From contig DDNW01000112.1 in assembly GCA_002341345.1 (NCBI GenBank), forward strand, positions 8,296 to 31,280: a stretch of 22,985 nucleotides of DNA, given 5' to 3'. The first letter of the stretch is position 1. The number at the start of each line of letters is the position of its first letter. Made by a program: the position numbers and the translations under genes. Under the pieces are notes generated by a model that worked only from the letters and a program-made list of their open reading frames with translations, was not told the DNA's origin and ran no database searches. This stretch comes from Erythrobacter sp. UBA2510. Lineage in GTDB: Bacteria > Pseudomonadota > Alphaproteobacteria > Sphingomonadales > Sphingomonadaceae. This document shows, piece by piece, positions 13,167 to 22,213 of this stretch.

Positions 13167-14153
13167 TCACGGTGCCCCGCGTGGGATCGTTGCCCGCGCC
13201 ATGATCAGTGAGAAGTGGCCATCTGCATCCAGCCAGCGCGCCTGCGGTGTCCAACCGCCCGCCAGCAACAGCATATTGGAGCTGCGCCGCCCGAACTTGT
13301 GGCTGTTTTCGGTATGGATCGTTTCCCCCTCGCGCATGGTGAAGGGTTTGCCCGTGACGGTAAAACGCAGATCCCGTGTGGCAACGAGGTGCATCTCGAT
13401 CCGGGCATAAGTGTCGTTCCAAATCGCCCGGTGACGCAGTGCCTCTACCGGAATCGTGCCGTCCAGCTCGCGGTTGATGCGCTCGACCATGTTGAGGTTG
13501 AAGCGCGCGGTTACCCCTTGGGCATCGTTATAGGCGTTAAGCAGCACGCTGCGCTGCTTGATCAGATCCATCCCGATCAGCAGCATCGCGTCATCGCCCA
13601 GCGTGGCCCGCATGGTGCGCAGCAGATCGACCGCCGTGCGCGCTACCATATTGCCGATGGTCGATCCGGGAAAGAAACCGAGCCTGGGCAGATCGGCAAT
13701 CTTACCGGGCAATTCCACCCGGCGGTTGAAATCAGCCTCTACCGGCAGGATCGGCAGGTCGGGAAATTTCGTCGCCAGTTCGGCGGAGGAAGCGCGCAGG
13801 AAGTCCCCGGCAATGTCGAGCGGGACATAGGCCGCCGGATCGATGGCGCGCAGCAGCAGTGGCGTCTTGACCGAGGAACCGGAACCGAATTCGACCACTG
13901 CCCGCCCCGGCCCGGCCAGCGCGGCGATCTCGCCCGCACGCGCCTTCAGAATGCTCGTCTCGGCACGGGTGGGGTAATATTCGGGCAGGCGTGTAATCTC
14001 TTCGAACAGGTGCGAGCCGGCCTCGTCATAGAACCAGCGCGCCGGAACCGCCTTCTGCTCCTGCGAGAGCCCCTCCAGCACATCGGTCCGAAATGCCTTG
14101 TCTACGCCCTGCTCGTCGCGTTCGACGAGTTGCAAGCCTTCGCTAGCGGCCAT
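13167..14153 (-). CDS. egtD: L-histidine N(alpha)-methyltransferase
   Basis: EgtD trimethylates the alpha-amino group of L-histidine with S-adenosylmethionine to give hercynine, the first step of ergothioneine synthesis, in the cytosol. The 328-residue product has the family hallmarks: ARWFYDEAGSHLFEEITRLPEYYPTR split across about 38-64, the SAM-binding VVEFGSGSSVKT (87-97), VPLDIAGDFL, the FFPGSTIGN motif (160-168) and IHTENSHKF, whose Glu and Ser contact the substrate amino group in studied homologues. A longer open frame extends upstream, but ATG 14153 fits both the family N-terminus and the two-base gap after egtB. Translation is probably coupled to egtB. Confidence 0.94.
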   Translation of the reverse strand: MAASEGLQLVERDEQGVDKAFRTDVLEGLSQEQKAVPARWFYDEAGSHLFEEITRLPEYYPTRAETSILKARAGEIAALAGPGRAVVEFGSGSSVKTPLLLRAIDPAAYVPLDIAGDFLRASSAELATKFPDLPILPVEADFNRRVELPGKIADLPRLGFFPGSTIGNMVARTAVDLLRTMRATLGDDAMLLIGMDLIKQRSVLLNAYNDAQGVTARFNLNMVERINRELDGTIPVEALRHRAIWNDTYARIEMHLVATRDLRFTVTGKPFTMREGETIHTENSHKFGRRSSNMLLLAGGWTPQARWLDADGHFSLIMARATIPRGAP

Positions 14154-14155
14154 AA

Positions 14156-15445
14156 TCAGAGGTCCTTGGCAAGCCTGACGCCGGTGAATTGCCAGCGCTG
14201 GTGAGGATAGAAGAAATTGCGATAGCTGGCGCGCGAATGGCCGCGCACGGTGGCGCAACTGGCGCCCTTGAGCACGCACTGGCCGGACATGAACTTGCCG
14301 TTATATTCGCCCACCGCGCCTGCGGCAGGGCGATAGCGCGGATACGGCAGATAGGCCGAGCGGGTAAACTGCCAGCAATCACCGAACAGCGCCGAGCCGC
14401 CGCGCGGCATTGGCGGAGCCTCGCACCCGGCAGGATGATCGAGCTGGTTGCCCGTCGCCGGGTCCGATCCCTCGGCCCGAGCGATCGCCTCCCACTCGAA
14501 TTCGGTCGGTAGCCGCGCCCCTGCCCAAGTTGCGAAGGCATCGGCCTCGTAATATGAAATATGCGTGACCGGCGCGTCCGGCTCCCGCGCCTGCCAGCCC
14601 TGATGCGTGAAATGCTCGCCCCCCGTTTGGCCGTCGCGCCAGTAAAGCGGGGCCGATATCGCATTGGCCTTGACCCATGCCCAGCCGTCGGACAGCCACA
14701 GCGAAGGCGTGGTGTAGCCGCCATCGGTAATGAACGCTTCCCATTCGCGATTGGTGACGAGGCTGCGCGAAAGGGCGAAGGGATCGAGCAGCACGCGGTG
14801 GACCGGCCCTTCGTTATCGAAGGCAAACCCTCCGGGCTTCTCGGAAGACAGCATGCCGATGCGGGCCATGCCCCCCGGATGCTCGAGCCATCCCGCTACC
14901 GGGGCGGCAATTGCGGAGGTCTCCTGCCATTGCCACATGGCCGGACCGAGCGGGTTCTGGTGCAGGGCATGTTTGATGTCGGTAAGCAGCAGTTCGGCAT
15001 GTTGCTGTTCGTGCGCTATGCCCAGCGCGACCAGATCGGCCAGCGCGGGGTCCTCCAGCAAGGGTGCCATGGCGGCATCGACATGGGCTCGCCAGTCGAG
15101 AATTTGCGCAACGCCGGGCCGCGACAGCATGCCGCGACGGTCGCGCGCGATCCTTGCCCCTTCGGTCTCGTAATAGGAATTGAACAGATAGGGCCACTCG
15201 TCATCGAACAGTCGATAGCCGGGCAGGTAGTCGCGTAGCAGGAAGGTTTCCCAGAACCACGTAGTATGCGCCAGATGCCACTTGGCAGGCGAGGCATCCT
15301 CCATCGACTGGATTGTCGCGTCTGCCTCGCTCAGCGGAGCGGCCAGCGCTTCGCTGAGCTGGCGGGTGGTGGCAAAGCGTGCGGCCAAACTGGCGGACGC
15401 AGCTGTGCTGTCATCGTCGATTGAGCGGGACTGGGCTTCAGGCAC
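14156..15445 (-). CDS. egtB: Hercynine oxygenase / sulfoxide synthase EgtB
   Basis: Non-haem iron enzyme that joins a thiol (gamma-glutamylcysteine or cysteine) to hercynine with oxygen, giving the sulfoxide precursor of ergothioneine. The N-terminal DinB-like domain holds the iron ligands: His60 in KWHLAHTTWFWE, and His145/His149 in the HX3HXE motif AHEQQHAELL. The C-terminal part is a formylglycine-generating-enzyme-like sulfatase fold (TNREWEAFITDGGY, ARLPTEFEWEAIAR, then WQFTGVRLAKD). The frame opens with TTG at 15460, but GTG at 15445 has AGGAG six bases upstream and is preferred (429 residues). Whether it uses gamma-glutamylcysteine is undecided, since no egtA, egtC or egtE is nearby. 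egtD follows after two bases. Confidence 0.94.
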   Translation of the reverse strand: MPEAQSRSIDDDSTAASASLAARFATTRQLSEALAAPLSEADATIQSMEDASPAKWHLAHTTWFWETFLLRDYLPGYRLFDDEWPYLFNSYYETEGARIARDRRGMLSRPGVAQILDWRAHVDAAMAPLLEDPALADLVALGIAHEQQHAELLLTDIKHALHQNPLGPAMWQWQETSAIAAPVAGWLEHPGGMARIGMLSSEKPGGFAFDNEGPVHRVLLDPFALSRSLVTNREWEAFITDGGYTTPSLWLSDGWAWVKANAISAPLYWRDGQTGGEHFTHQGWQAREPDAPVTHISYYEADAFATWAGARLPTEFEWEAIARAEGSDPATGNQLDHPAGCEAPPMPRGGSALFGDCWQFTRSAYLPYPRYRPAAGAVGEYNGKFMSGQCVLKGASCATVRGHSRASYRNFFYPHQRWQFTGVRLAKDL

Positions 15446-15543
15446 GGCGCGCTCCTGCAAACTGTGGGAGGCACATGCACCATCGCCCCCACTTCCACCG
15501 GGTCAACCCATGGTGTGGCCAGCCGTTCCGAGCTGCGCAGATG

Positions 15544-15568
15544 AAAAAATCAGGCGGCGCGGCGCACC
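15544..15568 (-). terminator. Possible terminator overlapping the end of the diguanylate cyclase gene
   Basis: On the minus strand GGTGC-GCC-GCGCC forms a five-pair stem inside the last codons, then GCCTGA and six T (complement of 15544-15549). The stem is short and partly coding, so termination may be weak, leaving some read-through towards egtB. Confidence 0.35.
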
Positions 15569-17358
15569 TGATTGCGTCCACCCGCCTTGGCACCATAAAG
15601 CGCCTCGTCCGCACGGGCGAGCAGGCTGCCCGCATCGTCGTTCGGCCCCAGACAGGCGATCCCGACCGAGACGGTGACCGGCGGCAGGCCTTGCACCCCG
15701 CTGTCGGCGGCAATCGCCGCGCGCAACCGTTCGGCCAGCGCCCGCGCATCGTTCGGGCCAAGCCCCGGCATCAGGCAGACAAATTCCTCACCGCCGATCC
15801 GGCCCACCAGATCGCTGCCGCGCATCTCGCGCCGCGCAAGACTTGCCACGCGCAGCAGCACGTCGTCGCCTGCCTTGTGCCCGTAGGTATCGTTGACCTT
15901 CTTGAAGTGGTCGATATCGAACAGCAGCACCGACAGATTGGTGTTATCACGGTGTCCCTGATCGACCAGCCGCTCAAGCAGGCCGAGCGAGCAACGCCGG
16001 TTGGGCAGTTCGGTCAGCACATCGGTATTGGCGAGTTTCTGCGCCTCGGCAGCGAGGCGCACCGCACGACCGCGCGCCAGGTCGAGCGCCTCCTCGCGGC
16101 GGACCTGCCCCGTGACGTCCATCGCCACCGCGAAAACGCTCTTGCGCATCCCTGCGGGATCAAAAATGTTCTGCGCCGAAAAGCGCAATATCCGCTCCGG
16201 CCCGTCGACTGGCTTGATCCGGCAGTCGAACGAGTAGGCGGCATTTTCGCGGCAGTTGCGTTCGAGTTCGTCGAAGACCGTTTCGCCCCCGCCCTGCAGC
16301 AGGTCACGGATGTCGTCACCCTCGCCCGCCAGATCGGCATCCATGCCAAGCAATTCGTACATGACGGGCGAGTAAATCTGTTTTCCGCTGGTCAGATCGA
16401 GCTGCCAGCGCCCGATCTCGGCCAGTTCCTCGGCCAGCCCGAAGACCGTCACGTTTTCTTCCAGCTGCGCGTTCTGCATGGCAAGCTGGTTGGCCATGTC
16501 ATCGCGCCGGGCGATGATCGAGGCAATCGGCACTGCGGTAGCCAGCGACAACGCCAACCAGGTCTGGATCAGCAGCATTGCCTCTGCCGGATCGGAGGCG
16601 AGATTGGGGAGCGGGCTGCGCCCCCCTATGCTGAACAGCGTGGCGATTGCGGCCACCAGCAATACGTTGAGCGCCGGGGCAGGAGCAGGGAGACGGATCG
16701 TCGCGAGGATCAACCCGGTCAGCAGAATGGGAACCAGCAGGTAGCTCTCGGCCTGTAGCAGCACGATCGACAATGTCGCGACAAAAGCCATCGTCCAGGC
16801 CAGTTCGTTCGTGAGCTTTGGCCCGTCGGAGGCGTCCGGTTGGAGCAGACGTTTGCGCCCGTGGAGCACCAACGAGGTCATCGTAAGCATGCCGAGCAGA
16901 TGGGCAAACAGACCGGTCGTAATCGCCCCGCCACCGCCTGAAAAAGTCACTGGCAGCATCACCAGCGCATAACCGAAGCTGCCGGCAAAGGCCGCACCGT
17001 AAAGCCCGAGCACCTGCCGCGGACCGTCGGGCAGCTGCACATTGCCCTGCATTGCCCACAGGCCCAGCGCGGCGCAGATCATGCCCTCGGCCAGCGTGGC
17101 GAGCGCGAAGACCGTCGCATAAGGAACAGACGCACCCGAAGCGAACAGGACGGCGAAACTTACCGGGCCCAGTACTGCCGCGGACAACAGCCAGCGACGT
17201 TTGGGCAGCAGGCCGAACTGGGCGACCGACAGGCCAGCCGGGAGCCAGATCGGCACCTGCGCATCGAGCACCGTCGCCAGCGCAAGGCACACAGCCGCGA
17301 GCAGCGCCCAGACAAGCGCGCAGGCGACGATGATCCGAAAGTCCCCAACCAGTTTCAC
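15550..17358 (-). CDS. Diguanylate cyclase: MASE1-like membrane sensor, PAS and GGDEF domains
   Basis: Makes cyclic di-GMP from two GTP. The 602-residue product has an N-terminal multi-helix membrane domain (about 5-285) beginning with MASE1-like features (VPIWLPAGLSVAQF and LLPKRRW). A PAS domain follows (about 305-420: EIGRWQLDLTSGKQIYSP, ending FAVAMDVTGQVRREEALD). The GGDEF domain (about 440-600) has NTDVLTELPNRR, metal-binding DIDHFKKVND (481-490), active-site GGEEF (522-526) and the product-inhibition RxxD site RGSD (513-516). All catalytic residues are present and no EAL domain follows. The start is GTG at 17358 with AGGGGA six bases upstream; the longer open frame lacks a membrane-type start. 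A promoter overlapping the upstream aroG stop is predicted. Confidence 0.93.
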   Translation of the reverse strand: MKLVGDFRIIVACALVWALLAAVCLALATVLDAQVPIWLPAGLSVAQFGLLPKRRWLLSAAVLGPVSFAVLFASGASVPYATVFALATLAEGMICAALGLWAMQGNVQLPDGPRQVLGLYGAAFAGSFGYALVMLPVTFSGGGGAITTGLFAHLLGMLTMTSLVLHGRKRLLQPDASDGPKLTNELAWTMAFVATLSIVLLQAESYLLVPILLTGLILATIRLPAPAPALNVLLVAAIATLFSIGGRSPLPNLASDPAEAMLLIQTWLALSLATAVPIASIIARRDDMANQLAMQNAQLEENVTVFGLAEELAEIGRWQLDLTSGKQIYSPVMYELLGMDADLAGEGDDIRDLLQGGGETVFDELERNCRENAAYSFDCRIKPVDGPERILRFSAQNIFDPAGMRKSVFAVAMDVTGQVRREEALDLARGRAVRLAAEAQKLANTDVLTELPNRRCSLGLLERLVDQGHRDNTNLSVLLFDIDHFKKVNDTYGHKAGDDVLLRVASLARREMRGSDLVGRIGGEEFVCLMPGLGPNDARALAERLRAAIAADSGVQGLPPVTVSVGIACLGPNDDAGSLLARADEALYGAKAGGRNQVRRAA

Positions 17359-17425
17359 ATCCGGTCCCCTGAATATGCTCAGGAGAATAGCCGGGTAATG
17401 GTTAGGAGAGCCGCGTGCTCGCCTA

Positions 17426-17454
17426 GGTATAAATGCTAGGACACAGCTAGTCAG
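17426..17454 (-). promoter_or_regulatory. Predicted diguanylate cyclase promoter inside an inverted repeat
   Basis: On the minus strand CTGACT (complement of 17449-17454, overlapping the upstream stop codon), a 17-base spacer and TATACC (complement of 17426-17431) resemble a promoter. The -10 box lies between and partly within the arms CCTAG/CTAGG (17422-17426 and 17436-17440), a layout suited to a repressor site. Confidence 0.4.
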
Positions 17455-18830
17455 GCGGCGTCGCGGCGCCGTTCCTCGATCTCCAGGTTGAGCATCTCGG
17501 CGAGCGTAAAGGCCAGTTCGAGCGACTGCGCGGCATTGAGGCGCGGATCGCAATGCGTGTGATAGCGATCCGCCAGACCCGCATCGGTGATCGCGACCGC
17601 GCCGCCCGTGCACTCGGTCACGTCCTGCCCGGTCATCTCGACATGAATGCCGCCAGCATGCGTACCCTCGGCGCGGTGAACGGCGAAAAAGCCCTTCACC
17701 TCGGCCAGAATCCGGTCGAACGGACGCGTCTTGTAGCCGCTGTCACTCTTGATGACGTTGCCGTGCATCGGGTCGCAGCTCCACACTACCGGGTGGCCTT
17801 CACGCGCCACGGCGCGGACCAGCGGGGGCAGGCCCGCCTCGACCTTCTCATGGCCGAAGCGGCTGATCAGCGTCATGCGACCCGCCTCGCGCGACGGGTT
17901 GAGCACATCGAGCATCTTGAGCAATGCATCAGGTTCAAGGCTGGGGCCGCACTTCATCCCGATCGGGTTGTTGATGCCGCGCATGAACTCGACATGGGCA
18001 CTGTCTGCGAACCGGGTGCGGTCGCCAATCCACAGCATGTGCGCAGAGGTATCGAACCACTCGCCGGTCAGCGAATCCTGCCGGGTCAGAGCCTGCTCGT
18101 AAGGCAGCAGCAGCGCCTCGTGGCTGGTGTAAAGGCTGGCCATCTTGAGCTGCGGCTGGTCCTCGATATCGATCCCGCAGGCCTCCATGAAATCGAGCGC
18201 CTCGCCGATGCGGTCGGCAATCGACTTGTATTGTTCAGCCCAGGCGCTGCGGCCCATGAAATCGAGCGTCCACTTATGGACCTGCCGCAGATTGGCATAG
18301 CCGCCGGTCGTGAAGGCGCGCAGCAGGTTCAGCGTCGCCGCCGCCTGGCTGTAGGCGCGCAGCATGCGCTGCGGATCGTTCTGGCGCTGGCCGGCTTCGA
18401 AATCGATGCCGTTGATGATGTCGCCGAGGTAGCTCGGCAGCGTCACGTCGCCTTGCGTTTCGGTCGGCGCGCTGCGCGGCTTGGCGAACTGGCCGGCCAT
18501 GCGCGCCACCTTCACCACGGGCAGCTTGCTGGCATAGGTCAGCGTCGCCGCCATCTGCAGGATCACGCGCAGCGTGTCGCGGATGTTGTCGGCCGAATAT
18601 TCGGCGAAGCTCTCGGCACAATCGCCGCCCTGCAGCAAAAAGGCCTCGCCGCGCGAAACTGCACCCAGCTTCGCCTTGAGCGCACGTGCCTCACCGGCGA
18701 AAACCAGCGGCGGATAGCCGGCGAGCGTGTGCTCTGCCTCGGCCAGCACGGCCTGATCTTCATATTGCGGCAGGTGTTTGGCAACGAAGCCATCCTGCCG
18801 CCAGCTTGCCGGATTCCAGTCCTTTGACAC
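17451..18830 (-). CDS. aroG: Class II 3-deoxy-7-phosphoheptulonate (DAHP) synthase
   Basis: Condenses phosphoenolpyruvate and erythrose 4-phosphate to DAHP, the first step of the shikimate pathway. The 459-residue length and sequence are those of the plant/mycobacterial class II enzymes, not the class I AroF/G/H of E. coli. Seen motifs are [13 protein letters not shown] (metal-binding Cys71), [57 protein letters not shown] and [16 protein letters not shown]. The start is GTG at 18830 ([11 protein letters not shown]), a normal family N-terminus, with a weak ribosome site. A good promoter is predicted at 18923-18951. The motif CCTCCCACAG before this gene recurs before egtB. The symbol follows mycobacterial use; the family is firm, the symbol is convention. 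Confidence 0.96.
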   Translation of the reverse strand: MSKDWNPASWRQDGFVAKHLPQYEDQAVLAEAEHTLAGYPPLVFAGEARALKAKLGAVSRGEAFLLQGGDCAESFAEYSADNIRDTLRVILQMAATLTYASKLPVVKVARMAGQFAKPRSAPTETQGDVTLPSYLGDIINGIDFEAGQRQNDPQRMLRAYSQAAATLNLLRAFTTGGYANLRQVHKWTLDFMGRSAWAEQYKSIADRIGEALDFMEACGIDIEDQPQLKMASLYTSHEALLLPYEQALTRQDSLTGEWFDTSAHMLWIGDRTRFADSAHVEFMRGINNPIGMKCGPSLEPDALLKMLDVLNPSREAGRMTLISRFGHEKVEAGLPPLVRAVAREGHPVVWSCDPMHGNVIKSDSGYKTRPFDRILAEVKGFFAVHRAEGTHAGGIHVEMTGQDVTECTGGAVAITDAGLADRYHTHCDPRLNAAQSLELAFTLAEMLNLEIEERRRDAA

Positions 18831-18922
18831 GGTATTTGTGCTTTCTTCTCAAACCTGTGGGAGGAAAAGGCGATTGCGCGGCGCCAAGGCCTTGCAAGCG
18901 TCCAATCCTGCCGGGATGGGCC

Positions 18923-18951
18923 TATCTAGTCCTGCAAAGCGCCGCTTACAA
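18923..18951 (-). promoter_or_regulatory. Predicted promoter of the DAHP synthase gene
   Basis: On the minus strand TTGTAA (complement of 18946-18951), a 17-base spacer and TAGATA (complement of 18923-18928) form one of the better promoters in the window. The leader to the GTG would be about 86 bases. The rest of the gap 18831-19063 holds only a GGCGC/GCGCC inverted repeat (19015-19034), which may lie in the 3' end of the M16 protease message. Confidence 0.5.
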
Positions 18952-19063
18952 AGGTTTCATGTGCAATCGGCTGTAGCAAAAAGTCGTAATTACTGTTCGC
19001 CCCAGCCGATTACTGGCGCTGAGGGTACGGCGCCAACCCTCTCCCACCCGCGTGAAGCTAGGG

Positions 19064-22000
19064 TCAGCGCCCGGTTACAGCAGCCGTGTTGCCGGCCATA
19101 CTTTCGGGCAGGACGACCAGCCGCCACGCGCCATGCTCGCCTGCCAGGTAATACTGCGCCAGCAGCTGCACCTCTTCCGGCGTCGTGTCGGCATAATCGG
19201 CATACCAGCCGCGCAGATGGACCATGCGGTTGATGTCGAAGGTCGCGCCTTCGAGCTGGTTGAGCCAGAAGGTGTGCCCGGTCTGCGCGCGGCCCAGATA
19301 TTGCCGGATCGGTTCGAGCACGCGCGCCATCTCGTCCGCCGTCGGCCCGTTGGTCGCCAGATCGGCGACGATCCGGTCGGCCTCCTCGAAGAAAGCAGGG
19401 ACATCGCCGGGTCGCAACTGGACCATGGCGAACAGCGTTCCGCCCTCGGCCAGATCGAGCGGCCAGACCGAATTGGCGGTGGGCGAATAACTCGCGCCAG
19501 AGCGCTCGCGCATCGCATCGAGCAGGCGATTGCCGAGCAACTGGGCGAGCAGGTCGAGCTTGCGCGCCTCGGGCAGGCGGTCGGACCCGCCGCCGGTCGG
19601 CCACGCAATGACCGCCGCCGCCTGATCGGCATCGCCGCTATGGGTCAGCACCAGCGGGGTGTCGTTCGCTTCGGGGAAGGCGAAGGTGCGCGCAGCCACT
19701 TCAGGATCGAGCGGCTCGCGCGCGGGCAAGGCGCCAAAGGTCCGCGACAGTGCGGCAATCGTCGCATCGCGATCGATATCGCCGAACACCGCCACCTCCA
19801 GCGGTCCCTGTGCCAGCAGGCGCGACCAGACGCGGGCGAACTCTTCCGGCGTCGCCGCGCTGATCTGCGCGGGCGTTGGCGTCGCGAAACGCGGATCTGA
19901 GCCGCGCATCAGGTAATCGAAATCACGCGCCAGCACGCCATTGGGATCGCGCCCATAAGCGGCATAGCCTTGCAGCGCGCTCGCCTTGGCCCGCTCCACC
20001 GGCGGCGCGTCGAAGCGCGGATCGGCCAGCTTGGCGGCAAAAAGATAGAGCTGGTCGGCCAAATCTTCCGAGCGTGTCAGCCCCTCGAAGGTGAAGGCAC
20101 CGTCCTCGATGTTGAAATTGAAGGTCAGCTTGCGTCCCGAGGCAAGCCGGTCCAGCCCGTTCTGGTCGATCTCGCCAAAGCCCTGGCTGACCATCGCCAT
20201 CCGGCCAAGCATCGCATAGACCGCCTCGTCCTCGCCGAGTGAGCGCCAGCCGCCGCCGAACCGCACGCGCACGGTGACGCGGCCCGGTTCGTTGTCGCGG
20301 CCATAGATCATCGCGCGCACGCCATTGGGAAATTCGAGCTGTTCGAGCGTGTCGAAGCCCATCGGCTCGATGCTGACGGGCGGCGTCGTCTCGCCGATCG
20401 ATGGCAGCTCGTCGAACCCAAGCACAGCACCCTCGGCCTGCGCAGCCATGGAGGCATCGGCCGGCGCCATCAACGCGGCGCGCAACTGCGCCTCCTCGTC
20501 CTCGCCGGGGCTGGCAGCGGGCGCGAGCATGACCGCGCGCATCACCTCGCCCTGGAACAGGGCGCGCGTATGCTCGAGGATCGCCTCGGGCGTGAAACGG
20601 TCGTTCATCTCCCGGAAAACCGACAGGAAAGTTTCGGGTGCGGCAATCGCCTCGCGGATGTCGACCGCATCAACCACCGTATCGGCCAGCTGCGCACCGG
20701 CCTGAATCTCGGACTGGCCGACCATGTCGACGAAAGCGATGTCGTATTCGGCGACCTCGCGGTCGATCGCTTCCTGACTGGGCGCCTCGGCCAGCGCATC
20801 GGCGATGACGCCGCGCACTTCGGCCAGCGCCGTCTCCCAGTCATCGCCCAGTGGCGCGAGGGTCACGAAGGTCGCATCGGCGGAACGACTGACCTTGTCG
20901 CGCCCGACCGAAGCATAGAGGAAGCTGCCGCCCGAGCGTGCACGCTCCTCCAGCCGTCGGTTGATGACCTGTTCGGCAATCGAATCGATCAGGATACCGC
21001 GGTTGTATTCAAGGTTGTCGACCACCCCGACCCATGGACGCAGGATGGCATAAGTAATGCTGCGCGGCTGGCCCGCTTCGACGATGACCCGCACGTCACC
21101 CACCGGCACGCCGTCGTCATTATCGTTGGCCGCACTGCCGGCAGGGGGCCTGGGGCTGCCGAAATCGGGCTGCGGAGTCAGCTTGCCGGGAACCTCCCAG
21201 TCGCCGAAATAGCGCTCGACATAAGCGGCGAGGACTTGCGGGTCCGCCTCGCCCACCAGCACCACCACCGCGTTGTCGGGCCGGTACCACCGCCGGTGGA
21301 AGGCCTGTACCGATTGCGCAGTCGCACCCTGCAAGGTTTCGACGGTGCCGATCGGGATGCGCGAAGCATAGGGCTGTCCCGCGAACAAGGTCTCGCGCAT
21401 GGCATTGGCGATGCGCTCGCCCGGTCCGGCGCGCTCGCGCTTCTCGGCCAGCACGATGGGCACATCGGCGGCGAGGTTCTCAGCTGACAGCGCAGGTTCG
21501 CGGATCATCCCGGCAAAGCGGCGAATGCTGTCGGTCAGCACCCGCTCCTGCGCATTGGGCAGGTCCAGCTTGAAGACGGTCTGCGTATGCGTGGTCAGCG
21601 CATTGGTATCGTAGCCGAGCCGGGCGCCCAGCCGCTGGAAAAAGGGGATCGCCTCGGAATCGGCGAAATAGCGCGACTGGCGGAACACCATGTGCTCGAT
21701 CAAATGAGCATAGCCCTGCTCGTTCTGGCGCTCGTACAAAGCACCCGCATCGATCCGCACACGCATCGAGACCTGGCACGGCGGGACGCCGTTCTTGCGC
21801 ACCGCATAGCGCAGGCCATTGGGCATCTCGCCCATCAGCCATTCCCCGTCGACCGGAATATCGGTGCCGCGATAAATCCACGGATCGTTCGGGCGGGTAT
21901 ATTTGGGCGCTGCGACCGGCTCGCTCAGCGGCAGGCCGCAGATCGTCTGCGAGTCGGCGGCAGGGGCCGGAGCCGACTCGACCTGAGCCTGCGTCTGGAC

Positions 22001-22087
22001 CTGTGCCTGGGCCTGAACCGGCAGCGGCAACAGCGAAGTGATGAGGAAAAGCGGGAGCGCGCGCGCGATGCGCTGGGAAATCGTCAT
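19064..22087 (-). CDS. Exported M16 family zinc metallopeptidase (insulinase/pitrilysin-like)
   Basis: A 1007-residue protein with a Sec signal peptide (to about residue 26, ending PVQAQA) and a low-complexity Gln/Ala/Val stretch at the mature N-terminus (QVQTQAQVESAPAPA). The first M16 domain carries the inverted zinc motif HLIEH (128-132) and a downstream acidic cluster LAEKRER (about 213-219) that should supply the third ligand. A catalytically silent second M16 half follows from about residue 520, with an RFGGGWRSLGEDEA stretch but no HxxEH. This double-domain, single-active-site layout is normal for pitrilysin-type enzymes, which degrade peptides inside a clamshell cavity, here in the periplasm. 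The ATG at 22087 has a poor ribosome site. It is divergent from the Nfu gene. Confidence 0.95.
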   Translation of the reverse strand: MTISQRIARALPLFLITSLLPLPVQAQAQVQTQAQVESAPAPAADSQTICGLPLSEPVAAPKYTRPNDPWIYRGTDIPVDGEWLMGEMPNGLRYAVRKNGVPPCQVSMRVRIDAGALYERQNEQGYAHLIEHMVFRQSRYFADSEAIPFFQRLGARLGYDTNALTTHTQTVFKLDLPNAQERVLTDSIRRFAGMIREPALSAENLAADVPIVLAEKRERAGPGERIANAMRETLFAGQPYASRIPIGTVETLQGATAQSVQAFHRRWYRPDNAVVVLVGEADPQVLAAYVERYFGDWEVPGKLTPQPDFGSPRPPAGSAANDNDDGVPVGDVRVIVEAGQPRSITYAILRPWVGVVDNLEYNRGILIDSIAEQVINRRLEERARSGGSFLYASVGRDKVSRSADATFVTLAPLGDDWETALAEVRGVIADALAEAPSQEAIDREVAEYDIAFVDMVGQSEIQAGAQLADTVVDAVDIREAIAAPETFLSVFREMNDRFTPEAILEHTRALFQGEVMRAVMLAPAASPGEDEEAQLRAALMAPADASMAAQAEGAVLGFDELPSIGETTPPVSIEPMGFDTLEQLEFPNGVRAMIYGRDNEPGRVTVRVRFGGGWRSLGEDEAVYAMLGRMAMVSQGFGEIDQNGLDRLASGRKLTFNFNIEDGAFTFEGLTRSEDLADQLYLFAAKLADPRFDAPPVERAKASALQGYAAYGRDPNGVLARDFDYLMRGSDPRFATPTPAQISAATPEEFARVWSRLLAQGPLEVAVFGDIDRDATIAALSRTFGALPAREPLDPEVAARTFAFPEANDTPLVLTHSGDADQAAAVIAWPTGGGSDRLPEARKLDLLAQLLGNRLLDAMRERSGASYSPTANSVWPLDLAEGGTLFAMVQLRPGDVPAFFEEADRIVADLATNGPTADEMARVLEPIRQYLGRAQTGHTFWLNQLEGATFDINRMVHLRGWYADYADTTPEEVQLLAQYYLAGEHGAWRLVVLPESMAGNTAAVTGR

Positions 22088-22103
22088 GGGGGCAATAGGC
22101 CTT

Positions 22104-22160
22104 CAAGCTATGAAGCTTGTGTGAATGGAACCCGCATAAAGGGCAAGTTGCCTTGCAACT
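22104..22160. repeat. Two small inverted repeats in the M16/nfu divergent gap
   Basis: CAAGCT-ATGA-AGCTTG (22104-22119) and AGTTGC-CTT-GCAACT (22146-22160) lie in the 126-base gap between two divergent genes. Neither has a T-run, so they are not terminators. They may be operators or leader hairpins of the protease message. The gap otherwise shows no gene. Confidence 0.35.
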
Positions 22161-22213
22161 GACGAGATCGCAGTGCCCTTGCCCCGGCCCCTTCAGGCTC
22201 CTACCTAGATATC

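Noticed and set aside
15379..16758. 459-codon open frame on the plus strand
   Set aside because: It lies antisense to egtB and the diguanylate cyclase gene, both of which carry complete family motifs; composition is the Arg/His/Gln-rich pattern of a high-GC shadow frame.
17553..18827. 424-codon open frame on the plus strand
   Set aside because: Fully antisense to class II DAHP synthase, with no recognisable domain; shadow of high-GC codon use.
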